Source: Treponema sp. (GTDB lineage: Bacteria; Spirochaetota; Spirochaetia; Treponematales; Treponemataceae). Taken from it: 53,769 nucleotides of DNA. The notes below the pieces were generated by a model. The model ran no database searches, was not told where the DNA came from, and worked only from the letters and a program-made list of their open reading frames with translations. The position numbers were made by a program, and so were the translations under genes. The DNA is taken from contig JAEDJA010000016.1 of assembly GCA_016296575.1 (NCBI GenBank), positions 1-53,769 of the forward strand. The letters are read 5' to 3'. This document shows, piece by piece, positions 42,087-50,463 of this stretch; position 1 is the stretch's first letter; each line of letters begins with the position of its first letter.

Positions 42087-43193
42087 ATGGATAAAAACGA
42101 TATTACCATACTCTGCAGTGTAGTAGATAACTACGGCGATATTGGTGTTTCCTACCGCTTAATAAGGCACCTTCTTGAAATCTCTCCCTCTCTAAAAATC
42201 AGACTTGTAATTGACAACCTAAAATCCTTTTCGTTGTTAAATCCACATGTTGATGAAAAGCTTCCCTTCCAGCGCGTTGATGGCTTTGAAATCTATGACT
42301 GGAAAAATTACCAGCTATGTTATAAAGCTTTTACTGACCGCCCTCCTCACATAATACTTGAATGCTTTCAATGCGGGCAGCCGGACTGGCTTGAAAAAAT
42401 TCTTTTTGAAGACCGGGTTTGTCATATTGTTCAGATTATTATGATTGATTATCTAAGTGCTGAGCCATGGGTAGATGATTTTCATTGCCTGAAAAGTCTC
42501 ACCCGTACTGCCCTGGTTCCAAAAGTAAACTTTATGCCGGGATTTACATCAAAAACAGGTGGACTTTTATTCAATAAGGAATCAAAGTATTACCGAACAA
42601 ACAACGAAGCTTCTCCAAAATCCACTGATATAAAAAAAGTACTTTTTTTTGCTTACGAAAATGACTGGAATCCTGCGGTTCGGGCTATGAACCGTGTTTT
42701 CAATTCGGAAACAAGAGTTCTTGTTGCAGGAGGAGCAGGTCAATCTTCCATTATGAAAGCCTGTGAAACCCAGCATGCAGTTTTTAAATCAGAACGTATG
42801 CCTTACATCAGTCAGATTGAATGGGACCAGCTTATGTGTTCCACTGACTTTATGATCATTCGCGGTGAAGATTCAATGGCCCAGGCTTGTCAGACTGGAA
42901 TTCCGTTTATTTGGCAGGCTTATCCCCAGCAAAATGATTACCAGACTGTAAAAATGAATGCTCTCCTGGACAGAATGCGGCCGCACTTTGGAGAAGAATT
43001 TTCCATCGTAGAAAAGGCATGGCATCCTGTTAATAATGGTGATGGAGATATGGAGGAAGGAATTTATAATTTTATATTAAACATAGATTCTCTTCGTACA
43101 GGATTTACAAGCTTTGCAAAATCCCTTTATGCAAATGGTGACCTTGCATATAACCTCGTGACTTTTATTTTAAAATCTGTTAAAATAGATTAA
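42087..43193 (+). CDS. earP: EF-P arginine rhamnosyltransferase
   Basis: 368 residues of the EarP family (COG4394). DITILCSVVDNYGDIGVSYR includes the catalytic Asp in the DNYGDIGV motif; HIILECFQCGQPDWLEK, CTDFMIIRGEDSMAQACQTG-like (STDFMIIRGEDSMAQAC) and PFIWQAYPQQND mark the dTDP-rhamnose site. It rhamnosylates an Arg of EF-P so that ribosomes do not stall at polyproline. The target, efp, is the next gene, which supports the call. Confidence 0.93.
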   Translation: MDKNDITILCSVVDNYGDIGVSYRLIRHLLEISPSLKIRLVIDNLKSFSLLNPHVDEKLPFQRVDGFEIYDWKNYQLCYKAFTDRPPHIILECFQCGQPDWLEKILFEDRVCHIVQIIMIDYLSAEPWVDDFHCLKSLTRTALVPKVNFMPGFTSKTGGLLFNKESKYYRTNNEASPKSTDIKKVLFFAYENDWNPAVRAMNRVFNSETRVLVAGGAGQSSIMKACETQHAVFKSERMPYISQIEWDQLMCSTDFMIIRGEDSMAQACQTGIPFIWQAYPQQNDYQTVKMNALLDRMRPHFGEEFSIVEKAWHPVNNGDGDMEEGIYNFILNIDSLRTGFTSFAKSLYANGDLAYNLVTFILKSVKID

Positions 43194-43229
43194 GATTATT
43201 TAGAAACTTTATTTTTTGAGGTAATAATT

Positions 43230-43823
43230 ATGTTAATGACATCAGAATTGAAAGTTGGTACAGCTTTCTACTATGAAAACGACAAGAAAGTTAAAGAACC
43301 ACTTATCGTTCAGAAATTCCTCCGCCAGGTTTCTGGTCGTCAGGGTATGACAACATTCTTCCGCGTTCAGAACCTTGTTACAAAATCAACAATGGAAGTT
43401 GGTCTTGACGCCGGTGTTAAATTTGAAGAAGTTGAATTGGACAAACGTACAACACAGCTTTCTTACATTGAAGGAGAAGGAGCAAACGCTACTTTCGTAT
43501 TCATGGATCAGGATACATACGAACAGTTCGAACTCCCTGCAGAAGAACTTGGTGACAATGCAGGTTACATCACACCTGAAGATGAAATTCCAGTAGAAAT
43601 CACATTCTTTGAAGGTGCTCCAGTAGGTATCGTTCTTCCAGTAAACGTAACTCGTACAATCACATACTGTGAACCAGGTGTTAAAGGTGATACTTCAGGA
43701 AAATCTTTGAAACCAGCTACACTTGATACAGGAATCGAAGTTCGCGTTCCACTTTACATCAACAACGAAGAAAGAATCGTTATTGATACACGGGACGGTT
43801 CATTTGTAGAACGTGCAAAATAA
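43230..43823 (+). CDS. efp: Elongation factor P (EarP type)
   Basis: 197 residues in three beta-barrel domains: ELKVGTAFYYENDKKVKEPL, then the tip loop QVSGRQGMTTF, and the C-terminal domains FELPAEELGDN and RVPLYINNEERIVIDTRDGS. The tip residue is Arg in SGRQG, as needed for EarP modification, not the Lys of EpmA types. A TGAGG Shine-Dalgarno precedes ATG 43230; ATG 43236 is a possible alternative. Its codon use is that of a highly expressed gene. A strong hairpin follows the stop. Confidence 0.97.
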   Translation: MLMTSELKVGTAFYYENDKKVKEPLIVQKFLRQVSGRQGMTTFFRVQNLVTKSTMEVGLDAGVKFEEVELDKRTTQLSYIEGEGANATFVFMDQDTYEQFELPAEELGDNAGYITPEDEIPVEITFFEGAPVGIVLPVNVTRTITYCEPGVKGDTSGKSLKPATLDTGIEVRVPLYINNEERIVIDTRDGSFVERAK

Positions 43824-43847
43824 TTAATCTGAAATTTTCAGATTAAT
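43823..43847 (+). terminator. Perfect inverted repeat at the end of efp
   Basis: ATTAATCTGAAA and its exact complement with a one-base centre. No T-run follows, so it may protect the 3' end rather than terminate. A second hairpin with a T-run lies 8 bases further on. Confidence 0.5.
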
Positions 43848-43854
43848 ACAGAAG

Positions 43855-43920
43855 CTGTCTAAGTTAATCTACATCCTTGATTATATTCTGGATTAAATGG
43901 AAAGCTTAGGCAGTTTTTTT
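43855..43920 (+). terminator. Rho-independent terminator of efp
   Basis: CTGTCTAAG pairs with CTTAGGCAG (one G-U) across a long loop and is followed by eight or more T. Confidence 0.6.
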
Positions 43921-43929
43921 TATTTTAAA

Positions 43930-46569
43930 CTATTTATTCAACAGCTCACTTCTTTTATGAATTCCAAGCTTCTTAAAAATATTTCGGTTATGAACTGCAA
44001 CTGTTGCACTAGAAATTCCAGTAATATCACTTATTTCCTTATCACTCATTCCCTGGGAAATATAAACGGCAATAAGCTTTTCTTTTTTTGTAAGACCAGC
44101 TTTTGTAAATTCAACATCCTGTGCTTCAGAAAGTCCATCTAATAAAGTTTTATTTTTTGAAGGCTTCCTGGAATTAACAAAGGACACTTCCTCTGAACTG
44201 TCTGTTTTCTTTTCAGATCCTTCATTTCCATTAACAAGACGCAATGTATTCTTTATTGTCAGTATAAAATCTTCTGCCAGCAATGGATTTTCCAAAACCA
44301 TAACAGCACCACGTTCACGATAATAAAGGGATTTTTCAGGAGTAAGAAAATCCACCACAACAAAAAGTGGAATATGGGCAAAATCAGGATTTTTGAAAAA
44401 AGATTCCATGAAAGTTTCGATTGTCATCACAGAAATTCTTTCAGAAAGCAATACTAAATCAATTTTTTTCGTATAAAGAATTTCAAAGGCATCCTGACCG
44501 TTTCCTTCAGTATAAACAGAAAAATCTTTATTAAGGCGGTCTGCCATGGCAATTCTATAACCAAGACTAAAATCTGCTATAAGCACAGACTGTTTTTCGC
44601 AAGCTTCATATTCAGGCTTTTTAATAACTGTAGTAACCTTTTTATTTTCAAAAACAATCTTAGGATAGAAAATTGAACTTTTTAAGATCATTTCGACCCT
44701 TATTGTAATTCCGTTTTTTGCAGGATAACAGCTGAAAGTTCCTTGGAGAATCCTTACTATACCGGAAATCAAATGAAGATTCACGCCCCAGGCACTAAGA
44801 AGCTGTTCCTGTATAGTATTCTTTGGATTCAGTGTTAATAGAGAATTAAACTCTTCTTCATGAGGTGCATTACAGTCAAAAGTGATAGAAAAAGAAAATG
44901 AACCGTTGGAGAAGCCACTTTTTATATACACAGTCGAATTTGAAAAACTGTTGCTGTCAACTACAATCATGATAAGCCTTAGCATACCTTCAATAAGCAT
45001 TCTGTTAGTCTGAACAACAATTTTTGAATCAATTTTCACCTGGCTATTAACCGTAACCTGTTTATACTTAAACTGATATTCATAAGTATCAATAATATGA
45101 TCAATAAACGGCCTTAAATGGATTACATCACCATTATCACTTTTCTTGAAAATCCCCCTCCTTTCCATAGAAATAGCATTCTGAACATTATTATAGATTT
45201 CAATATATGAAAGAGTTTTATCTACAACAAGAAGTTCAGTTTTATTTTCATGAATTGTATTAAGATCATAGTGTCTGATTGTTTCCAAAGCTTTATGAAC
45301 ATTTTCTCCAATCATTTCCAGTGACGTAAATGTCATTTCAGCAAGTTCAGCATTCTTGTCATTTTCAGAAATAAGTTCAGAGTTACGCTTTGATTTTTTT
45401 TCAAAGAAAAAACCAAGATACAAAAAGGAATCACCTGTAAAGAAAATAGCGAAACATATATATGTAATGAGGTAATCGTTATCCAGAATAGAGAAAATGA
45501 CAAAATCAGGATAAGTTGTTCGAAGAATGAACATAATCGTACGGAAGAACATGCCAAAGAAAATCAAAATATGCATAAACGCATAAAAGCGACGCCGCGG
45601 ATTTACTATCATTACATATATCAAAAAAACAATCTGCACCCCACAGCTCACAAGAAGCACTAGCTGTCCGAAGATAAACATAGCAGTGGAAAACGGCAGA
45701 AGCAAAATTGCAATTACAAGGACAGACATTGCTATTAAAAACCAGAAAATCATATTTCCGTAGTCTCGGTCTCGCCCAAAGTAATGAAATTGCATGTTTT
45801 CTTTAAAAAACAATAGTACACTCATTACTACAAGCAGTACTATATTGTAATTAAAATAATCGCCATTACGAATAATATAAACAAACTGGAGATAAGAATC
45901 CATATCACTGTCAGCCATTACAAACAGGGAAAAGACAATGGAAAGCATTGAAGATACCAGGAAAAGATTGTTTTTGGTGAACTTAAACATAAAAAGGAAT
46001 ATCAGTATAGAAAGAAGCTGGAATCCCAAAAACAACGAATAACCAATAAGACATTTATCATTTATGTTCTGCGAATCCTGAGAACTGCATATATGAACAG
46101 AAAAAGGTTTATGAAAGTATACTTCCGATTTTATTCTGATTTTTGTAGTATTTTTTATAAGAGATGATTTTACTCGGATTGCATAAATAAGACTAGGTAC
46201 GCTTCTATCGAAACGGTGTACCAGATTTCCTGTTTTTCCTAAAGAATACCAGTTTCCATCTTCATTCTGGTAATAAACTGTAATACGCTTAAACTGACCT
46301 GTATCAAAGCAAAGAAAGAAATCTGAACTGTTTCCCTCAAAATCAACCTGCTCCTTTGAGATGTAACCTTCACTCCAGATAACAGTCTCTGTACTTTTTT
46401 TAATAACACAATCATTGGTTTCAAACCAATCTTCGGGAATTTCTTCAGGATTAGTAACTGTAATAGGAAAAGTTGCAGATTGTAAATTAAGCAATTCGGA
46501 TGAAAAAGCTACACCACTTCTGGTCAGAAAGAGAAAAAAACAAAATAAAAAGCAGTACAACTTTTTCAT
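43930..46569 (-). CDS. 7TM sensor with degenerate kinase, pseudo-receiver and LuxR-type output
   Basis: 879 residues. Signal peptide (MKKLYCFLFCFFLFLTRSGV), periplasmic beta-rich domain to about 185, seven membrane helices (about 190-400; 7TMR-DISM-like), a cytoplasmic region resembling a histidine-kinase core (about 400-640) without a clear phospho-His or ATP N-box, a receiver-like segment (VLIADFSLGYRIAMADRLNK; DLVLLSERISVM) in which the phospho-Asp position is not Asp, and a C-terminal LuxR helix-turn-helix (KEISDITGISSATVAVHNRN). One-component sensor-regulator joining surface sensing to DNA binding. The -10 (TATAAT) ends nine bases before the ATG. No target gene is obvious nearby. Confidence 0.75.
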   Translation of the reverse strand: MKKLYCFLFCFFLFLTRSGVAFSSELLNLQSATFPITVTNPEEIPEDWFETNDCVIKKSTETVIWSEGYISKEQVDFEGNSSDFFLCFDTGQFKRITVYYQNEDGNWYSLGKTGNLVHRFDRSVPSLIYAIRVKSSLIKNTTKIRIKSEVYFHKPFSVHICSSQDSQNINDKCLIGYSLFLGFQLLSILIFLFMFKFTKNNLFLVSSMLSIVFSLFVMADSDMDSYLQFVYIIRNGDYFNYNIVLLVVMSVLLFFKENMQFHYFGRDRDYGNMIFWFLIAMSVLVIAILLLPFSTAMFIFGQLVLLVSCGVQIVFLIYVMIVNPRRRFYAFMHILIFFGMFFRTIMFILRTTYPDFVIFSILDNDYLITYICFAIFFTGDSFLYLGFFFEKKSKRNSELISENDKNAELAEMTFTSLEMIGENVHKALETIRHYDLNTIHENKTELLVVDKTLSYIEIYNNVQNAISMERRGIFKKSDNGDVIHLRPFIDHIIDTYEYQFKYKQVTVNSQVKIDSKIVVQTNRMLIEGMLRLIMIVVDSNSFSNSTVYIKSGFSNGSFSFSITFDCNAPHEEEFNSLLTLNPKNTIQEQLLSAWGVNLHLISGIVRILQGTFSCYPAKNGITIRVEMILKSSIFYPKIVFENKKVTTVIKKPEYEACEKQSVLIADFSLGYRIAMADRLNKDFSVYTEGNGQDAFEILYTKKIDLVLLSERISVMTIETFMESFFKNPDFAHIPLFVVVDFLTPEKSLYYRERGAVMVLENPLLAEDFILTIKNTLRLVNGNEGSEKKTDSSEEVSFVNSRKPSKNKTLLDGLSEAQDVEFTKAGLTKKEKLIAVYISQGMSDKEISDITGISSATVAVHNRNIFKKLGIHKRSELLNK

Positions 46570-46642
46570 ACAAAAAAAATTATACTGCCTTTTTTCAAGT
46601 TTTTAAACTAAAAGACAGAAGAAGTCTCCTGTCTGATAATAC

Positions 46643-47821
46643 TTAGCCTTTAATTGCTCGAACACGGATTACTGTATCAAGAGCATTCAGTTTGGCAAGA
46701 AGTTCTTCTGGAACATCTCCGTTTACATCTGTCATGTTGTAAGCAACTTCACCACGAGCCTGGTTGATCATTCCAGCAATGTTTAGTTTGCTTTCACCAA
46801 GCATTGTTGTAAATTTTGAAATTACATCAGGAACGTTTTTGTGGAAGATACAAAGACGTGTTCCACCAGCTGGAATTGGATTTTCTGTAACAGTTTTTGG
46901 ATAGTTTACAGAGTTTACGATATTTCCGCTTTCGAGGAAGTCTTTAAGCTGGGTTACAGCCATGATAGCACAGTTATCTTCAGCTTCTGGTGTTGAAGCA
47001 CCAAGGTGTGGCATACAAATTACCTTTGGATGATTAAGAAGTTCATCAGCACAGAAGTCTGTTACCATACATGAAACTTTTCCTGAATCCAGAGCTTCAA
47101 GAATATCTTTGTTATTTACAAGTCCACCACGGGCAATATTGATGATGCGAACACCGTCTTTCATTGTTTTAATTGAAGAAGCGTTGATCATGCCTTTTGT
47201 ATCATTTGTCTGTGGAACATGGATTGTAATGTAGTCAGATTTTGCATAAACAGTATCAAGAGTTTCTGCGTGCTGTACTTTGTGATCAAGTTCCCATGCT
47301 GCTTTTACAGAAAGGAATGGGTCATATCCAACAACGTTCATTCCCATTTTGATAGCCAGATTTGCTACCATTGCACCGATTGCACCAAGACCAATTACAC
47401 CAAGAGTTTTACCCTTTACTTCTGGTCCTACAAACTGTGATTTTCCCTTTTCAGCAAGATCGGCAATTTCATCACCTTTTCCTGAAAGAGTTTTTGCCCA
47501 GGCGTTGGCATTGATTACAGGACGACTTGAAAGAAGAATTGCAAGAATTACAAGTTCTTTTACAGCGTTGGCATTGGCACCAGGTGTATTGAATACCACA
47601 ACACCTTTATCTGTAAGAGCTGGAATTGGAATATTATTAGTTCCAGCACCTGCACGAGCAACAGCAAGCACACTGTCAGAAAGTGACATTTCGTGCATAT
47701 CTGCTGAACGTACAAGAATTGCATCAGGATTATTCATTTCTGAAGCTACTTCATAATCATCACGTGAAAAATTATTCAAACCTGTTGAACTAATTTTATT
47801 TAATGTCTGAATTTTATACAT
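46643..47821 (-). CDS. serA: D-3-phosphoglycerate dehydrogenase
   Basis: 392 residues from the ATG at 47821 (MYKIQTLNKISST), with a GGAG site just ahead of it. VARAGAGTNNIPIPALTDKG, VIGLGAIGAMVANLAIKMGM for NAD binding, ARGGLVNNKDILEALDSG, MPHLGASTPEAEDNCAIMA with the catalytic His, and a C-terminal ACT domain (LCIFHKNVPDVISKFTTMLG) for Ser feedback. First step of serine synthesis. The frame upstream is open and joins a GIY-YIG domain without a stop (see 46643-48256), so a longer product is possible. Confidence 0.93.
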   Translation of the reverse strand: MYKIQTLNKISSTGLNNFSRDDYEVASEMNNPDAILVRSADMHEMSLSDSVLAVARAGAGTNNIPIPALTDKGVVVFNTPGANANAVKELVILAILLSSRPVINANAWAKTLSGKGDEIADLAEKGKSQFVGPEVKGKTLGVIGLGAIGAMVANLAIKMGMNVVGYDPFLSVKAAWELDHKVQHAETLDTVYAKSDYITIHVPQTNDTKGMINASSIKTMKDGVRIINIARGGLVNNKDILEALDSGKVSCMVTDFCADELLNHPKVICMPHLGASTPEAEDNCAIMAVTQLKDFLESGNIVNSVNYPKTVTENPIPAGGTRLCIFHKNVPDVISKFTTMLGESKLNIAGMINQARGEVAYNMTDVNGDVPEELLAKLNALDTVIRVRAIKG

Positions 47822-48256
47822 TTTCTTCTCCATTCTGGTGGTTTCGATGAACTCAATCACCGGATTTTCACTATTTTCGGTGGTTGAGCCTGTCGAAACC
47901 ACCAGATTTTCACCACTTCCGGTGGTTGAGCCTGTCGAAACCACCAGATTTTCACCATTTGCGGTGGTTGAGCCTGTCGAAACCACCTTTTTTGAAAGAG
48001 TCTCTAATTTTTCAAATTCATGATTAATCAAAGCTTCTCTTTTCTTTCTACTCCACCCTTGAACCTGTTTTTCCCGAAGAAATGCTGTTTCAATACTCTG
48101 ACATTCCTCAAAATAAACCAATTCTACAGGCAGCCTTCGTTTTGTATATTCTGAACCTTCACCATTTTTATGTTGTAGAACTCTTCTGGTCAGATCTTTT
48201 GTACTTCCGACATAGTACGAGTTATCACTACATTTCAAAATATACATAAAAGCCAT
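46643..48256 (-). CDS. GIY-YIG endonuclease domain joined in frame to SerA through palindromic repeats
   Basis: 537 residues if read from ATG 48256. Residues 1-90 are a UPF0213-type GIY-YIG domain: FMYILKCSDNSYYVGSTKDL holds both GIY/YIG strands, DLTRRVLQHK the Arg, and FLREKQVQGWSRKKREALI the catalytic Glu. No stop follows. The frame goes through three 14-residue repeats (VVSTGSTT plus a spacer such as ANGENL) encoded by 42-bp DNA units, then enters SerA at residue 146. SerA has its own start signal at 47821, so whether a fusion protein is made is unknown. GIY-YIG proteins of this kind nick or cut DNA. Being ringed by repeats it is a candidate for the enzyme that moves them. Confidence 0.7.
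   Translation of the reverse strand: MAFMYILKCSDNSYYVGSTKDLTRRVLQHKNGEGSEYTKRRLPVELVYFEECQSIETAFLREKQVQGWSRKKREALINHEFEKLETLSKKVVSTGSTTANGENLVVSTGSTTGSGENLVVSTGSTTENSENPVIEFIETTRMEKKMYKIQTLNKISSTGLNNFSRDDYEVASEMNNPDAILVRSADMHEMSLSDSVLAVARAGAGTNNIPIPALTDKGVVVFNTPGANANAVKELVILAILLSSRPVINANAWAKTLSGKGDEIADLAEKGKSQFVGPEVKGKTLGVIGLGAIGAMVANLAIKMGMNVVGYDPFLSVKAAWELDHKVQHAETLDTVYAKSDYITIHVPQTNDTKGMINASSIKTMKDGVRIINIARGGLVNNKDILEALDSGKVSCMVTDFCADELLNHPKVICMPHLGASTPEAEDNCAIMAVTQLKDFLESGNIVNSVNYPKTVTENPIPAGGTRLCIFHKNVPDVISKFTTMLGESKLNIAGMINQARGEVAYNMTDVNGDVPEELLAKLNALDTVIRVRAIKG
47837..47987. repeat. Palindromic repeat array (4 units, 42-bp period), 3' of the GIY-YIG domain
   Basis: 25-nt imperfect palindromes at 47837, 47879, 47921 and 47963, so each step is exactly 42 bases (25 repeat + 17 spacer). 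Stem GGTGGTT / AACCACC with inner GAGCCTGTCGA. The first has AATCACC on one arm (a G-U pair). Since 42 is divisible by three, the frame is kept. Confidence 0.85.
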
Positions 48257-48276
48257 AATGAACTCTTATAAGCTTT

Positions 48277-48471
48277 GGTGATTTCGATGAACTCAATCAC
48301 CAGATTTTCACTATTTGCGGTGGTTGAGCCTGTCGAAACCACCGAAGTTTCTTTTTCTTTGGTGATTTCGATGAACTCAATCACCGGATTTTCACTATTT
48401 TGGGTGGTTGAGCCTGTCGAAACCACCGAAGTTTCTTCTCCATTTTGGTGGTTTCGATAAACTCAATCACC
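48277..48471. repeat. Palindromic repeat array (5 units), 5' of the GIY-YIG domain
   Basis: Units begin at 48277, 48319, 48361, 48403 (steps of 42) and 48447 (step of 44). Two stem types alternate, GGTGATT/AATCACC and GGTGGTT/AACCACC, so paired bases change together. The spacers come in two types, GATTTTCACTATTT and GAAGTTTCTTTTTC. It ends 9 bases before the serC stop codon. Confidence 0.85.
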
Positions 48472-48479
48472 TACTTTAC

Positions 48480-49604
48480 TTAGTTTTCTGCAGCAAATTT
48501 TTTCATGAATTCTACAAGAGCCTTTACTCCGTCCAGAGTCATTGCATTGTAGATTGATGCACGCATACCACCAACAAGGCGGTGTCCCTTAAGGTTTACA
48601 AGCCCTGCTGCTTCAGCTTCTTTTACAAATTTTGAGTTGATTTCCTTTTCTTTTGCAAGGGCAGCTTCTGAACCGTCGTTTGTAGAGTATTTGGTAAGGA
48701 AAGGAACGTTCATAAGTGAGCGGCTTCCTACTTCTGTTGTTGCGTGATAGAAATCACTTGAATCAAGGTAGTCGTAAAGATATTTTGCTTTTTCAACATT
48801 CAGCTTGTTGATTCCTTTTGCTCCACCCTTCTTTTCAATCCAGTGAAGAACTTTTCCAAGAACGTAGATTGTGTAGCATGGTGGTGTATTGTACATACTG
48901 TCATTATCAGCGTGTGTTTTGTACATGCTCATTGTTGGTGTTCCAGGAAGACAATTTTCAGGTTCTGGAATCAGGTCTTCGCGAACGATTACAAGTGTAA
49001 CACCGGCTGGAGCAAGGTTCTTCTGTGCACCTGCAAAAATCAGACCAAATTTTGAAACGTCAATTTCTTCAGAAAGAATACAAGAAGACATATCTGCTAC
49101 AAGAGGAATGTTTCCTGTTTCTGGAATGTATTCGTAGTGAGTTCCCATGATTGTGTTATTAAAACAGATGTAAACGTAGTCGTAGTCCCCTTCTACTTTT
49201 TCAACCTTTGGGATGTAAGAATAATTTTTGTCTTTTGATGAAGCAATTACATCAACTGCAACACCAAGGTGTTTTGCTTCTGCAGCGGCTTTTTTTGCCC
49301 AAACACCAGTTTCGATGTAAGCAGCTTTTTTATTTTTAATACCAAGGTTCTGAGCAACCATGGCAAACTGTGTGGAACCACCACCCTGAACAAAAAGAAC
49401 CTTGTAGTTCTCTGGAACGTTCATAAGTTTGCGGATCATTGCTTCTGCATCCTGAATGATTGGTTCATAAGCACTTGAACGGTGACTCATTTCCATAACA
49501 GACTGACCTGTTGTGCCGTATTCCATCATTTCAGCAGCACATTCTTTCAGAACTTCTTCAGGAAGACAGCTTGGTCCAGCACTAAAGTTATACACTCTTG
49601 CCAT
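48480..49604 (-). CDS. serC: Phosphoserine aminotransferase
   Basis: 374 residues. MARVYNFSAGPSCLPEEVLK, EMSHRSSAYEPIIQDAE, VLFVQGGGSTQFAMVAQNLG, FGLIFAGAQKNLAPAGVTLV with the PLP-binding Lys, and VGGMRASIYNAM are standard SerC blocks. Converts 3-phosphohydroxypyruvate to phosphoserine. AAGGGG site precedes the ATG. With serA it makes a serine pathway pair; the repeat array and GIY-YIG domain now sit between them. Confidence 0.97.
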   Translation of the reverse strand: MARVYNFSAGPSCLPEEVLKECAAEMMEYGTTGQSVMEMSHRSSAYEPIIQDAEAMIRKLMNVPENYKVLFVQGGGSTQFAMVAQNLGIKNKKAAYIETGVWAKKAAAEAKHLGVAVDVIASSKDKNYSYIPKVEKVEGDYDYVYICFNNTIMGTHYEYIPETGNIPLVADMSSCILSEEIDVSKFGLIFAGAQKNLAPAGVTLVIVREDLIPEPENCLPGTPTMSMYKTHADNDSMYNTPPCYTIYVLGKVLHWIEKKGGAKGINKLNVEKAKYLYDYLDSSDFYHATTEVGSRSLMNVPFLTKYSTNDGSEAALAKEKEINSKFVKEAEAAGLVNLKGHRLVGGMRASIYNAMTLDGVKALVEFMKKFAAEN

Positions 49605-49631
49605 AGTAATACCCCTTTGTATTGATTATAT

Positions 49632-50255
49632 TTAATTATATTTTAATAAACTCATTAAAGCCAAAGCAGGATTCGCATCTGCCACATGCACCTCTTGAGG
49701 AACACAGATAAAGGTTTGAGTCATATTAACAATCCCTTTGATTCCGTACCTAACAAGTCGGTCAGCCATATTCTGAGCATCCTTTTCGCTCACACACAGA
49801 ACAGCATGTTTAATTTTTTCCTTTTTAATTACCGCTTCCATTTCATAAGCAGGATATAAAGGAAAGGTAGATCTCATGATTTCAACCCGGTTTACATTGG
49901 AATCAAATCCGCATCCTACCTGAAATCCGGAATTCTGAAAAATACTGTCATCAAGTAAAGCTGCCCCAATTCTACCAAGGCCTACAATGCAGCACTTTTT
50001 AAATTCCATATTTTCTGTTTCAAAACCCAGCTTCACAGTAAGGAAATTAATTAAATCTGCCTTAATGTAGCCGTTTGAAACACCACCTGCAAAACCTGCA
50101 AGAAAAAGATCGTGTCTCACAGTTGATTCTGTACAACCTGTAAGGCCTGCAAAATCACTGGATTTTATCCTGTCATTCTGCCATGTTTTTAGAATCTGCA
50201 GAAACTGAACAAGACGTTTTCTCGTTGCCTTTGGTAATTCGCAAGATAATGACAT
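49632..50255 (-). CDS. rex: Redox-sensing repressor Rex
   Basis: 207 residues from ATG 50255 (MSLSCELPKATRKRLVQFLQ), chosen for the GGAGG nine bases ahead. Winged helix: LTGCTESTVRHDLFLAGFA; Rossmann fold with IVGLGRIGAALLDD for NADH, and PALALMSLLKYN at the C-terminus for dimerisation. Rex represses fermentative and redox genes and lets go when NADH rises. A perfect Rex site is upstream, at 50351. Confidence 0.88.
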   Translation of the reverse strand: MSLSCELPKATRKRLVQFLQILKTWQNDRIKSSDFAGLTGCTESTVRHDLFLAGFAGGVSNGYIKADLINFLTVKLGFETENMEFKKCCIVGLGRIGAALLDDSIFQNSGFQVGCGFDSNVNRVEIMRSTFPLYPAYEMEAVIKKEKIKHAVLCVSEKDAQNMADRLVRYGIKGIVNMTQTFICVPQEVHVADANPALALMSLLKYN

Positions 50256-50350
50256 TATAAAAATCCTCCAGAGCCTGTACAATGGATATTCAATAGAAAA
50301 AAGTTGGAAACCACCAGAATTATAGCAAAAACCCTGTTTTTTGTCGATTA

Positions 50351-50368
50351 TTGTTAAAGTTTTAACAA
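50351..50368. promoter_or_regulatory. Rex operator
   Basis: TTGTTAA-AGTT-TTAACAA, the clostridial-type Rex consensus (TTGTTAAnnnnTTAACAA) with no mismatch; the flanking A and T extend the symmetry to 20 bases. Directly downstream on the minus strand lies a promoter (TCGACA, 17 bases, TATAAT) leading to rex, so autoregulation is likely. Confidence 0.8.
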
Positions 50369-50404
50369 TAAATTCATTTAATTTGACAATTCAAGAACAA
50401 AAAA

Positions 50405-50435
50405 AAATGGAAGCTACTGACAGCAACTTCCATTT
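50405..50435. terminator. Bidirectional hairpin terminator
   Basis: AAATGGAAG and CTTCCATTT with a 13-base loop, A-run on the left and T-rich on the right. It ends the transglycosylase transcript or isolates it from rex. Confidence 0.6.
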
Positions 50436-50463
50436 ATAACAAAATAAGGAAAAAAACAAAAAA

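Noticed and set aside
47837..48471. CRISPR-like array (25-nt repeats, 17-nt spacers)
   Set aside because: Spacers are too short, fall into only two sequence types, and repeats are self-complementary and translated in frame; no cas genes are near.
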